The notes under the pieces: generated by a model | What the model was told of the DNA's origin: nothing | What the model saw: the letters and a program-made list of their open reading frames with translations, nothing else | The model's database searches: none | NCBI GenBank assembly: GCA_934757255.1 | Contig: CAKVLL010000010.1 | Location: 1-56,095 of the forward strand | Source: an uncultured Candidatus Melainabacteria bacterium | Lineage (GTDB): Bacteria; Cyanobacteriota; Vampirovibrionia; Gastranaerophilales; Gastranaerophilaceae | DNA length: 56,095 nt | Direction of reading: 5' to 3' | Made by a program: the position numbers and the translations under genes | Part shown: positions 48,111-56,095 of the stretch, one piece after another | How positions within the stretch are numbered: the first letter of the stretch is position 1 | How the letters are laid out: every line of letters starts with the position of its first letter

Positions 48111-50610
48111 CTTCTACCTTCTTTTCTATATTATGCGGATTTCTAATCTTACCGAAACAAAGTTGTGCAAGGACTGTTGCACCTAATACTGTTCCTGCAA
48201 TTGCAGATGCTGTTCTAACCCATTTTTGGTTTCCGTATCTTCTTTCTGCTGCATTCTTCACAAAGTCTACTGGGTTTTGACCAACAAGATTAAATGTAGA
48301 CATTCTTGTTTTTGAACCTTTTACGTAATTGTTTAATACACTTGTATCAAGTGTATGGTCAGGTTTTGTAAAATCTAAAGTATTGTTACCCAACATATTT
48401 CTAAACCTTACCAAATATTGTTGGAAACGAGTTTTAATGCCACCTTCTGCTATAGCTTTATCAGTAGCTTCGGTAATATAACCTTTTGCTTTTATTTCAT
48501 TTGCGTTACCATCAACTCTCCAAGTTGTTTGAACAATATCTTTATAAAGCTCAGCGTTATTTACCGTATTTAATTTCAAAATATTGTCAGAAGATGTTGA
48601 ACCGATAACAGCTTGTTTACCGCGTTTAACAAGTTCTTTGCCGTATTCATCAGCAGGAATTTCACGTTTGTATAAATCCATTGCGTGTAATACTCTGTTG
48701 AAGGAATTATTTACGCCTTGATATCTGTCAACAATTTTTGTAATCATTTCTTGCTTAGCTGAACCAACGCCTTTTGCGTTCGCCTTAGCATTTTCAACAC
48801 CATCTAAAGCACCTGTTTTATCTTTTGTTAAACCATCTAATAAATCAAATAATTCTTCGTTTGAATTTACTGAATTTGAAAGAGTTTTAACATCTTCTTT
48901 TACCAATTTATCAATTGTACTTTTAAAATTACCCAAGCCATCCAAACGTCTTGCAGTATTGTTAAAGTTGTTTTCAATTCCTGTAATTAAATTCTTCAAA
49001 GCTTCATTTCTACCGTTCAAGTCTTTGTCCATTTCAGCCATTACTTGAGCAAGTTTTGAAACAGCTTTATTGTAAGCTTCATCATTTTTCGCTAATTCAG
49101 TTAATTTTTTATCCAAAATTTCTTTTGCAAATTCTTCAGATTGACGCATTTGTTTTAATTCTTTGAATTTAATACCCAATGAATCAAGTAATGTGCTTTC
49201 AAACTTAGCGTAAGAATGTGCTAAAACAGTTTGAGGAGCTTGTTCTACCTTGAATATTTTACATTTATCTAAAGCTTTATTATTAGCCTTAAATTCACCC
49301 AAAATTTTTGCAAAATCTTGAATATTATTAATTTTGCCTTCGTCTAAAATTCTTGAAGGAGTTTTTTGAAGTGATTTTGAAATATCATCAACAACTTGGT
49401 TTCTATAACCTTTGAATGCGTCTTTCGCGTCTTTTGCTTCTTTTTCGATTTTTTCATCAAAGAATTTTTTCAAATTACCTTTGATTTCATATAAATCATC
49501 AGCCGTAATAACTTTTTTGTCACCAATAATTTTGTTCAATTCTTCTTTTGTTGGAACAAAGATTTTTTCATAAGTTACTTTTTCTCTGTTTGGAACTTTA
49601 TTTTTGATTTCGTTAATAATATTTTCAGAAGTTTTTTCATCGACTGCAAAACCGTGTTGCAATAAGTTGTTCAAATCTTCTTTAATACCAACCGCTACGT
49701 TAGAATCAAGATTTTTGGTTAACATTTCAACCACATTATCAAGTTCTGCTTTTGGAAGTTCTTGACCTTTGTAGTTTGCTAAAACTTTACCGACTTCGTT
49801 ACCTAATTTATTAGCTTCAATTTCATTTGCCTTTATTGGCATAGAAGCTGTTTCTTTTGCTAAATGAGCAATCTTAGAATCATATCTAAAGTTTCTTGCT
49901 TTTTCCATTGCCGGTGCAATAAGTTTTTCCATACCGCAACAAATTAAAGCTGTCATAACAGGAGTTGCAAAACCTGCTGTTAGCATCCACAAAGTATTAT
50001 CTTGTGTTGCAACTTTTCTCATTTGCTCTTTGATTAAATCATTACGGTTTTTAATTCCTCTCGGAATACCCATTCTATCGCCGATTACATCTAAATCTTC
50101 TCCCGGATATTCGCCTCTATACATATCCATTGGAATGTAGTTGCTGTCTTGGAATACTGATTTTTTTCTGCCTTGGTCATCAATGTATTCTTTACCTACT
50201 GAAAAACCATGTAAAATTCTTGAAGGAACATTGATAAATGCTTTAGGGAATAATGACATTGAAGTCAAAAACGCACCTAAGCCCAAATATTCCATAGTTC
50301 TAGCCATTGGATTTGTTGTTCTTGAAGCTAAATATGTTGCAATACCAATACCACCAACTTTTAAACCAACGTCATTCAATCTACCTAATTGGTGATCGTT
50401 TGCTTTACCTTGGAAACCGTCTTTAACGGCTTTAACATCATAAGCAATATCTTTCAAAAAATATTGAGGAACAGATAACAAAGTATCGTGTACCAAGTGA
50501 CCTTGCGGAGGAAGCGGTTTGATATCTTTATCAGTTTTAATCGTACCTTTGGCTTCTCTGTAAGGAAGTTTAGTATTGTCTATATTTGGTTGTACCGGAG
50601 TTATTGCCAT
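48094..50610 (-). CDS. Large unknown membrane protein with long coiled coil
   Basis: An 838-aa protein of no known family. Hydrophobic segments lie near residues 82-97 and 106-126, 207-226 and 805-825. Between 230 and 800 is a mainly helical region of high Lys/Glu/Asn content with coiled-coil stretches (for example ELAKNDEAYNKAVSKLAQVM, IENNFNNTARRLDGLGNF). This gives a large domain between membrane anchors at both ends. The start opens with a Pro-rich tail. It shares operon and N-/C-terminal layout with the 357-aa protein (2 nt between genes). It could be a scaffold or tether; function is unknown. Confidence 0.7.
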   Translation of the reverse strand: MAITPVQPNIDNTKLPYREAKGTIKTDKDIKPLPPQGHLVHDTLLSVPQYFLKDIAYDVKAVKDGFQGKANDHQLGRLNDVGLKVGGIGIATYLASRTTNPMARTMEYLGLGAFLTSMSLFPKAFINVPSRILHGFSVGKEYIDDQGRKKSVFQDSNYIPMDMYRGEYPGEDLDVIGDRMGIPRGIKNRNDLIKEQMRKVATQDNTLWMLTAGFATPVMTALICCGMEKLIAPAMEKARNFRYDSKIAHLAKETASMPIKANEIEANKLGNEVGKVLANYKGQELPKAELDNVVEMLTKNLDSNVAVGIKEDLNNLLQHGFAVDEKTSENIINEIKNKVPNREKVTYEKIFVPTKEELNKIIGDKKVITADDLYEIKGNLKKFFDEKIEKEAKDAKDAFKGYRNQVVDDISKSLQKTPSRILDEGKINNIQDFAKILGEFKANNKALDKCKIFKVEQAPQTVLAHSYAKFESTLLDSLGIKFKELKQMRQSEEFAKEILDKKLTELAKNDEAYNKAVSKLAQVMAEMDKDLNGRNEALKNLITGIENNFNNTARRLDGLGNFKSTIDKLVKEDVKTLSNSVNSNEELFDLLDGLTKDKTGALDGVENAKANAKGVGSAKQEMITKIVDRYQGVNNSFNRVLHAMDLYKREIPADEYGKELVKRGKQAVIGSTSSDNILKLNTVNNAELYKDIVQTTWRVDGNANEIKAKGYITEATDKAIAEGGIKTRFQQYLVRFRNMLGNNTLDFTKPDHTLDTSVLNNYVKGSKTRMSTFNLVGQNPVDFVKNAAERRYGNQKWVRTASAIAGTVLGATVLAQLCFGKIRNPHNIEKKVEDGSNN

Positions 50611-50611
50611 A

Positions 50612-51685
50612 CTAAATCACCGTACTTTCTTTGTCTTTGTCCATGATATCTTTGTTTGCAAGTTTACCCATGCTTTTTGCTCTATGAATAACATTTACTA
50701 CACTGCCAACAGTTAAAGCCGTTGAGAATAAAAGCCAAGCTTTTCCGGCATGTTTCATGAACCCTGTTGTGCCTTCTTTACCTGTCCACAATGTTTTACA
50801 AGCTTGAGTGAAAGATTTTCCTAATGTTTTAGAAATATCAACAAAATTTTCACCGGCATTTTTCATTCTTGCAGAAATTTTTGTTCCCAAGCCTTCATTA
50901 GGTTTTGCTATATGACGTTTTCTGTTTGAAATGGCGTCAAAGAAATTGCTCCAGCTGTCTTGAACGGCAAGCATAACTGCTGTACCTGCCCATGCGTAAG
51001 AAGCTAAACTTTTTGCTGTTTTTGTAGAAGAAACAATACCTTGAATAATCGGAGTTGTTTCAGTTACAGAATCATTCAAATTATCGCCCATATTTAATTT
51101 TTTAGCGATATTATCGTAATAAGAAACACCAATATCTTTTTGGATTAAGTCTTTTCTAAAGAATTCAACGCTATCATAAACTTTTCTGTGTTGACGCATT
51201 GGATAAATATTTGCATTCTCGCCAGCTTCTTTTGGTAATGGATAAGATATATTTCTGTATGGCATTTCAATATCTACACCCGTACCCCAATAAACAGGGC
51301 GAGTTACCAAATCATTTGTTAAAGTTTTGCCTAAACCATACATGACAACACCCAAAGCCATATTTTTTCCATTAAGTCCGGCAATTTTTTGAGATTTTGG
51401 CTTCAAATCATGCAGTAAGTTAAACATTAGCATGAACATACCGCTACCAACCAAATATGGAATAATTCCCATTGATAGGAATTCGTAGAAATCTGAGTTT
51501 ACATCTCCTAATAAACCTTTTTTAGGATACTCTGTCAAAGCGCTGGTTGTTTTGTCGTACTTCTGCAACACTCTTGTACGCAAAGTATTTGGTAGAAGTG
51601 CAGACTCATCATCTATCTTCTGTTTTTTATCTTCTGCTTGAGCCTTGAATTTTATGTTGTTTGAAAAATTTACCGGTTTAATCAT
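50612..51685 (-). CDS. Unknown membrane protein, first gene of the GH13 operon
   Basis: A 357-aa protein of no known family. N-terminal tail MIKPVNFSNNIKFKAQAED (F-K-A motif), hydrophobic segments near residues 66-88 (FLSMGIIPYLVGSGMFMLMF), about 105-120, and near the C-terminus (WLLFSTALTVGSVVNVI). A soluble loop of about 120 residues lies between. It lies 2 nt before the 838-aa gene. The 251-nt upstream gap has a TATAAG-like -10 and no clear ribosome site. Function unknown; the pair probably forms a complex. Confidence 0.7.
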   Translation of the reverse strand: MIKPVNFSNNIKFKAQAEDKKQKIDDESALLPNTLRTRVLQKYDKTTSALTEYPKKGLLGDVNSDFYEFLSMGIIPYLVGSGMFMLMFNLLHDLKPKSQKIAGLNGKNMALGVVMYGLGKTLTNDLVTRPVYWGTGVDIEMPYRNISYPLPKEAGENANIYPMRQHRKVYDSVEFFRKDLIQKDIGVSYYDNIAKKLNMGDNLNDSVTETTPIIQGIVSSTKTAKSLASYAWAGTAVMLAVQDSWSNFFDAISNRKRHIAKPNEGLGTKISARMKNAGENFVDISKTLGKSFTQACKTLWTGKEGTTGFMKHAGKAWLLFSTALTVGSVVNVIHRAKSMGKLANKDIMDKDKESTVI

Positions 51686-51900
51686 ACAAAAATCCCAATC
51701 TGGTACCCTACTTATATAAAGTCCTTAAAAAAATAATATTTGCTAGTTTAAGTGCATGAACTTAACATATTTTTACAATATTAAAAATACAACACACAAA
51801 ATAAAAAATACCAAAAACAAGAATGTTTTACAAGATATGTTACATGTAAAATTTCAAAAATTAGCGCAGTATTCAACAAATTGTTAACAATTTATTCTAA

Positions 51901-51929
51901 TTGCATCTACTAAAATTTTATACTAAAAT
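51901..51929 (+). promoter_or_regulatory. Promoter of the amidase gene, leaderless geometry
   Basis: TTGCAT (51901-51906), 17-nt spacer, TAAAAT (51924-51929), seven nt and ATG 51937. No ribosome site. The upstream gap (51686-51900) shows nothing else I can name. Confidence 0.65.
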
Positions 51930-51936
51930 ACCACGT

Positions 51937-53265
51937 ATGAAAAAAGGGTTTTTGTCATTATTGTTGTTTTGTTTGAGTCTATCTCAAGCTTTTGCCTATG
52001 AACTAGTTTTACCTAGAGAAAAAAGTTCTATTACAAACTCTAATTATGCTTTTTTTGTAGGTAAAACAAACAATTCAGAATCTATATCTATAAATGGTTG
52101 TCCGATTTATGTCGCTTCAAATGGAGCATTTGCGCATTCTGTAAAGTTAAAAGAAGGTGAAAATCGTGTTGTAATTCGCTCGAACTACAACACACAAGTC
52201 TATAAATTTTATAAAAACCCCATTTGCAAATCTCAAGAAATTTCAATTGTAGATTTTGATACCGCACCATATCTTGTAAAGCGTGATAATGTACCGCTAA
52301 GAAGTACTCCTGTTGATGGCGGCTTGAATAGAATTGCACACTTGTTTAAAGGTACAACACTTCTTATAAATGGTTCTAAGGGCAATTTTTACAGAGTATT
52401 TTTATCCAAAGATAAAACAGCATGGATTGCAAAAAAAGATGTTAAGCAAGCTTTGATTGGTGAAACAGCAAGCTTTATAAATATGGATAGTAAGAAATTC
52501 AAAAATGCGACCATTCAAACAATAGTGTTTACAAAAAATCTTCCATATACAATAGAAGAAAAAGACAAAGAGATATTATTTAAGATTTATAATCCGGAAT
52601 TATCAGAAACTTCTGTTTACACTATTAATGTACCAAAGCCTGAAAAATATTATTATAATATAGATTTAAAAAATGGAATTTACACTTTTAAAGTTAGTCA
52701 GCTTCCAAATGTGTTAGAAGACATTACTGTCGTTATTGATGCCGGTCATGGTGGCTCTGAAAAAGGTGCAATCGGATGTTTGGGTGACGAAGAAAAAAAT
52801 ATTAATCTAAAAATAGCGCTAGAACTTCAAGATAAACTCAAAGAAATGGGCGCAAATGTTATTATGACACGCGAGTGCGATGGTAATGTATCTTTAGAAG
52901 ATAGAGTTTCTATCGCTAAAGCAAATGATGCAAACATTTTTGTAAGCATTCATTTAAACTCAATCGGTGACATTCCAATGAATATCCGCAAAAATCGAGG
53001 AACAAGTGTTTATTACTTTAATCCAAATTCCAAAAAATTAGCAGAAACTGTCGAAAAATCTGTGACAAATTCTGCCGGAACCAAAAAGGATGGGGTCAAA
53101 ACTGCTAGTTTTGCAGTAATTAGACCTTACGATTATGTAGGAATACTCGTTGAAAGTGCATACATGACAAATCCTTGTGATTCAGTATTGTATAAGTCAG
53201 AGGATTTTGCGTATAATATGGCTAAAGGTATTGCAGATGGAATAGCTGAGTTTGTTAGTAAATAA
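51937..53265 (+). CDS. N-acetylmuramoyl-L-alanine amidase (Amidase_3) with SH3b domain
   Basis: A 442-aa exported zinc enzyme that cuts the amide bond between MurNAc and the stem peptide. Signal peptide MKKGFLSLLLFCLSLSQAFA; a beta-rich N-terminal part; an SH3b-like domain (PLRSTPVDGGLNRIAHLFKG) near residues 125-180; then the catalytic Amidase_3 domain from about residue 262. Zinc ligands: H271 in DAGHGG, Glu in DEEKNIN, His in VSIHLNS, with a catalytic Glu in LVESAYMTN. The ATG at 51937 is chosen over one 12 codons upstream by signal-peptide position and the promoter. Cyanobacterial AmiC-type role in cell separation is plausible. Confidence 0.93.
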   Translation: MKKGFLSLLLFCLSLSQAFAYELVLPREKSSITNSNYAFFVGKTNNSESISINGCPIYVASNGAFAHSVKLKEGENRVVIRSNYNTQVYKFYKNPICKSQEISIVDFDTAPYLVKRDNVPLRSTPVDGGLNRIAHLFKGTTLLINGSKGNFYRVFLSKDKTAWIAKKDVKQALIGETASFINMDSKKFKNATIQTIVFTKNLPYTIEEKDKEILFKIYNPELSETSVYTINVPKPEKYYYNIDLKNGIYTFKVSQLPNVLEDITVVIDAGHGGSEKGAIGCLGDEEKNINLKIALELQDKLKEMGANVIMTRECDGNVSLEDRVSIAKANDANIFVSIHLNSIGDIPMNIRKNRGTSVYYFNPNSKKLAETVEKSVTNSAGTKKDGVKTASFAVIRPYDYVGILVESAYMTNPCDSVLYKSEDFAYNMAKGIADGIAEFVSK

Positions 53266-53279
53266 AACTATGCTATAAT
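53252..53279 (+). promoter_or_regulatory. Promoter of the PadR gene, leaderless geometry
   Basis: TTGTTA (53252-53257), 16-nt spacer, TATAAT (53274-53279) with extended TG, six nt (TGACTT), ATG 53286. It overlaps the 3' end of the amidase gene. Confidence 0.65.
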
Positions 53280-53285
53280 TGACTT

Positions 53286-53798
53286 ATGATTGAGCTTCTA
53301 ATTTTATTTGAATTAAATAAACGAGTTTTAACAATGTATGGAATTTCTAAAGAAATCCATGCAACTTTTTCTGTTTTAACAACTCCGAGTTATGGTACAA
53401 TAAAGCCGGCTTTAACAAGGTTAGAAAACGCTGGTTTTGTAAAAAAACAAAAAATTATGTCAGAAGGGGGACGTCCTTCTTGCTATTATTCAATTACAAA
53501 AGAAGGACAAGAAGAATTGAAGCGTTTGATAATGGCTCCGCCTTTAGAAAATCCTATTCAATTTTTTACAAACGCGAGAGTAAAACTTGCTTGTTCTGAT
53601 TGTTTAGATAACCAAGAGCAGCTAAAAATGTTGAAGCAGTTGAAATTAAAAGCCGAAAGTATTCTAATTGATACTCAAAATATGATGAAGGAAAAAGATT
53701 TTGCATTTTATCCAAAAATGGTTTTTGATAATCTAACTTGCGAGTACAAAAATTTTATATCATTATTGGAGGGTTTTGAACATGCCTGCACTCATTAG
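53286..53798 (+). CDS. PadR-family transcriptional regulator
   Basis: A 170-aa winged-helix protein. The PadR signature is clear: IHATFSVLTTPSYGTIKPAL with the recognition-helix region, then the wing FVKKQKIMSEGGRPSCYYSI and TKEGQEELKRL. The C-terminal part is a helical dimerisation arm. It may repress its own promoter or the downstream DUF512 gene, with which it overlaps by 17 nt. Effector unknown. Confidence 0.87.
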   Translation: MIELLILFELNKRVLTMYGISKEIHATFSVLTTPSYGTIKPALTRLENAGFVKKQKIMSEGGRPSCYYSITKEGQEELKRLIMAPPLENPIQFFTNARVKLACSDCLDNQEQLKMLKQLKLKAESILIDTQNMMKEKDFAFYPKMVFDNLTCEYKNFISLLEGFEHACTH

Positions 53799-55050
53799 TG
53801 GTGTTGTAGATGATTCTATTGCTCAAGAACTGGAAATTGAAGAAGGTGATGTTCTTTTATCTATTGATGGTGAAAAGCTTCAAGATATGATAGATTATCG
53901 CTTTATGTGTAAAAGTGAATTTTTGACAATAGAAATTCAAAAGAAAAATGGCGAAATTGAAGAAATTGAACTTGAAAAAGATTATGATGACGATTTGGGT
54001 ATAATTTTTGAAAGCGCAGTATTTGATAAGGTTAAACCTTGTTTAAATAATTGTATATTTTGCTTTGTAGCACAACAGCCAAAAGGTTTAAGAGATACTT
54101 TGTATGTAAAAGATGATGATTATAGACTTTCTTACTTGCAAGGAACTTATATTACGACAACAAATCTTACTGATGCGGATAAAGAGCGTATTTCATTACT
54201 TCATCTCGGACCGTTTTATATTTCAGTACATACAACAAATCCTGATTTGCGTATAAAAATGTTGCGAAACCCTAATGCAGGAAAAATTATGGAAAACTTG
54301 AAATGGTTTAAAGAAAACGAAATTCCATTTCATACTCAAATCGTTCTTTGCCCAGGATATAATGACGGAGTGGAGCTGGATAGAACTCTTAAGGATTTAA
54401 CCTCCTTAGGTTCTGCGCTACTTTCTGTCGCAATAGTACCCGTTGGAGTAACACAGTTTAGGGCTAATGAACTCAAAACTGTTGATAAAAAGGTTGCAGA
54501 AGAAACAATTAAAATTGCATCAAAATACAAAAAAGTTTGCTGTTCTGATGAATTCTTTTTGCTAGCAGAAAAGGAGATTCCAAAAGCAAGGTATTATGGC
54601 AATTTTTCACAACTTGATGATGGAGTTGGTTCTTTAAGAACCATTATGGATGATTTTGATACTTATGATTTACCAAAACGTATTTCTAAAAAATTGAAAA
54701 TCTCTTTTGCGTGTTCTGTAGCTGCTAAATCGGCTTTTGAATATATTGCATCAAAACTAAACAAAATTGTTAATCTAAAGTGTACGGTTAATCCTGTAAA
54801 ATCAACTTATTGGGGTAAAAATATAACTGTTGCCGGACTTATTACTTCAGAAGATTTGATAAATACAATAAAAGATATTAAAGCTGATTATGTGGTAGTG
54901 CCGTCAATTATGCTCAAACCGTTTACTAATCTGTTTTTAGATGGTCAATCTTTAGATTATGTAATAGAAAAAACCGACAAAAATATTTTTGTCACACAAG
55001 ATAATTATTCTGTATGTGAAGTCATTGATTTGATTAAATCGTATATATAA
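53782..55050 (+). CDS. DUF512 PDZ/radical SAM-like Fe-S protein
   Basis: A 422-aa protein of the type annotated as cyanobacterial Fe-S oxidoreductase (DUF512 family). An N-terminal PDZ-like part (residues 1-60, SGVVDDSIAQELEIEEGDVL) is followed by a radical-SAM-like Cys triad in KPCLNNCIFCFVAQQPKG, then RLSYLQGTYITTTNLTDAD, and HTQIVLCPGYNDGVELDRTL. The DUF512 part makes up the C-terminal half. ATG 53782 is preferred over a TTG two codons upstream by GGAGGG at 8-9 nt. Reaction unknown. It is coupled to the PadR gene. Confidence 0.88.
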   Translation: MPALISGVVDDSIAQELEIEEGDVLLSIDGEKLQDMIDYRFMCKSEFLTIEIQKKNGEIEEIELEKDYDDDLGIIFESAVFDKVKPCLNNCIFCFVAQQPKGLRDTLYVKDDDYRLSYLQGTYITTTNLTDADKERISLLHLGPFYISVHTTNPDLRIKMLRNPNAGKIMENLKWFKENEIPFHTQIVLCPGYNDGVELDRTLKDLTSLGSALLSVAIVPVGVTQFRANELKTVDKKVAEETIKIASKYKKVCCSDEFFLLAEKEIPKARYYGNFSQLDDGVGSLRTIMDDFDTYDLPKRISKKLKISFACSVAAKSAFEYIASKLNKIVNLKCTVNPVKSTYWGKNITVAGLITSEDLINTIKDIKADYVVVPSIMLKPFTNLFLDGQSLDYVIEKTDKNIFVTQDNYSVCEVIDLIKSYI

Positions 55051-55070
55051 ACATTAAAAAATCAGTATTT

Positions 55071-55907
55071 ATGAAAAAATTATTTACAATTTATTTATTA
55101 TTAATTTTTATATGTCAAAGCGCGATTGCTTTTGATTTAGATATGACTGTCGATGATGACATCAGAAAAAATTATAATTCATCAAAACTCGTTAAAGATA
55201 CCCATACAGAAAATATTGAAGAAAGTTTACCTGCGTTACCGGAGATTAGTAATTATAAAATGGAACAATCTGTTGTAGAAGAAAATATACCGGTTTTAAG
55301 TGAAATAAAAACTCCAAACATAACTAAAGGCAATATAAAACTTCATGCAGGGACAACTTTTAATGTAAAAAATTCGACTAAGATTTCTGATTGGCAACAA
55401 AAAGGCGCGACTGTAAAATTTACCTTAAAAACTCCTATTAAGAAAAAGAAATATTCGATTCCAATAGGAACTGTTTTTACAGGCGAAATTATTGAATCTC
55501 ATCAACCGCAAATCACTTGTAATGGCGGCTTAGTAGTTATTAGAATAAAAAGTATGACATTGAGCGGTAGAATGTATCCGATAAACGCTTACGTTACAAG
55601 AGCAAATTCTAAAAATATATTCTTAAACAATATAAAAGGCAATAGAACATATTTGACAACTACTTGGAATAAAGGCAATTGGGGAAGGACTCTTTTTAAT
55701 AGAATGCTAACTCTGACTGTAAATCTCGGTGGCGAAGGTTCAACTTTAATCCTATCTCCGTTTCCATTTGCCTATGGTACAATTTGCTTAGGTTTGAATA
55801 CTTTAACATCTCCTATTTGCGCCTTCTTTGCAAAAGGAGGACATGTTTCTATTCCGGCCGGAAGCGATTTTACGATAAGATTGTTAGATGCAGCTTATAT
55901 AAATTAA
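55071..55907 (+). CDS. Exported hypothetical protein, beta-rich
   Basis: A 278-aa protein with signal peptide MKKLFTIYLLLIFICQSAIA. Residues 30-95 are acidic and Glu/Pro-rich. Residues 100-278 contain repeating beta units with AGTTFNVKNSTKI, IPIGTVFTGEII and IPAGSDFTIRLLDAAYI, which recall a barrel with 'IPxGTxF' strand starts, a pattern seen in secretion-linked periplasmic proteins. No family recognised. No good ribosome site; ATG 21 nt after the DUF512 stop, so probably in the same operon. Confidence 0.65.
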   Translation: MKKLFTIYLLLIFICQSAIAFDLDMTVDDDIRKNYNSSKLVKDTHTENIEESLPALPEISNYKMEQSVVEENIPVLSEIKTPNITKGNIKLHAGTTFNVKNSTKISDWQQKGATVKFTLKTPIKKKKYSIPIGTVFTGEIIESHQPQITCNGGLVVIRIKSMTLSGRMYPINAYVTRANSKNIFLNNIKGNRTYLTTTWNKGNWGRTLFNRMLTLTVNLGGEGSTLILSPFPFAYGTICLGLNTLTSPICAFFAKGGHVSIPAGSDFTIRLLDAAYIN

Positions 55908-56095
55908 GAGTCAAGTTTTTTTGTTAAACGATTGTATTCATTTATTAACAATTGTTTTGGCGGATAATTTTCTACAACGTCCCAAGGCAAAGTTTCGTCA
56001 ATATTATAACCGTTTATCGCTTTTGTAATATCAATTTTTAAATCTTTGAGAGCTGATTTATATGCGCCGATTTTCCCACCGCGTTTATAAACTTC
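55904..56095 (-). CDS. C-terminal fragment of a radical SAM protein (cut by window edge)
   Basis: The frame is open from the window end to the TAA at 55904-55906 (63 residues). The end DETLPWDVVENYPPKQLL is like the last part of long TIGR03960-type radical SAM proteins, where LPWDxI is typical. KRGGKIGAYKSALKDLKIDI precedes it. It converges on the exported hypothetical gene with a 3-nt overlap. The N-terminal domains lie outside the window, so the call is tentative. Confidence 0.5.
   Translation of the reverse strand, partial: EVYKRGGKIGAYKSALKDLKIDITKAINGYNIDETLPWDVVENYPPKQLLINEYNRLTKKLDS

Noticed and set aside
1..56095. tRNA or rRNA genes
   Set aside because: Reading both strands by eye showed no T-loop (GGTTCGAATCC-like) with matching acceptor and no rRNA consensus; a tRNAscan run would be decisive.

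Overview
The window looks like chromosomal DNA of an anaerobic, AT-rich, Gram-negative bacterium. The best guess is the non-photosynthetic sister group of cyanobacteria (Vampirovibrionia/'Melainabacteria', probably Gastranaerophilales). Supporting signs are a Ycf23/DUF561 protein (44275-45030), a DUF512-type PDZ/radical SAM protein of the kind known from cyanobacteria (53782-55050), KdsA and an outer-membrane-like barrel protein (diderm envelope), desulfoferrodoxin with ferritin and an acyl-CoA dehydratase activase (anaerobic life), a flagellin, and many proteins of no recognisable family. The placement is an inference; no rRNA is present.

Layout. 1-6426: aromatic biosynthesis and envelope genes (tyrA, an orphan sugar-ABC permease, aroA, kdsA, the activase, aroE). 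6464-7340: oxidative-stress pair, desulfoferrodoxin then ferritin. 7588-9374: a YkgJ-like cysteine-cluster protein coupled to rlmN. 9506-10945: the rpsF-ssb-rpsR operon, with an unusual 179-nt spacer. 11094-12952: a WG-repeat protein and a GNAT-like protein. 13031-15382: a cobalamin riboswitch in front of two unknown proteins, one with an N-terminal Cys/His cluster and one with four membrane segments in two duplicated halves. 15441-18235 (minus): HEAT-repeat protein, queC, a DUF366-like protein and a SPOR protein. 18281-23092: TSCPD protein, an unknown duplicated protein, rluD, lspA, and a CorC/HlyC-type protein. 23408-30165: ychF, a vWA protein, small unknowns, glyA, a probable secreted cysteine hydrolase and a coiled-coil protein. 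30257-37226: a Re-citrate/homocitrate synthase-like gene, folK, an HI0933-type flavoprotein, mini-RNase III, TPR and FtsB-like proteins. 37318-45030: lepA, DUF378, a hairpin-rich intergenic region followed by an HNH-type protein, a GT26 glycosyltransferase, a transketolase N-terminal subunit, an S1 protease and Ycf23. 45216-51685 (minus): flagellin, then a three-gene unit of two large membrane proteins and a GH13 enzyme. 51937-56095: amidase, PadR regulator, DUF512 protein, a secreted unknown and a cut-off radical SAM gene.

Two genome-wide habits stand out. First, about thirteen genes have a sigma70-type -10 box ending only 6-7 nt before the ATG, which predicts leaderless mRNAs. Second, several lineage-type proteins start with a short disordered tail carrying an F-[KR]-[AG] motif.

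The strongest candidates for an undescribed system are the B12-riboswitch-controlled two-gene membrane module (13031-15382) and the operon joining two large membrane proteins to a cytosolic-looking amylase-family enzyme (46317-51685). No tRNA, rRNA, CRISPR array, transposase or prophage was seen.
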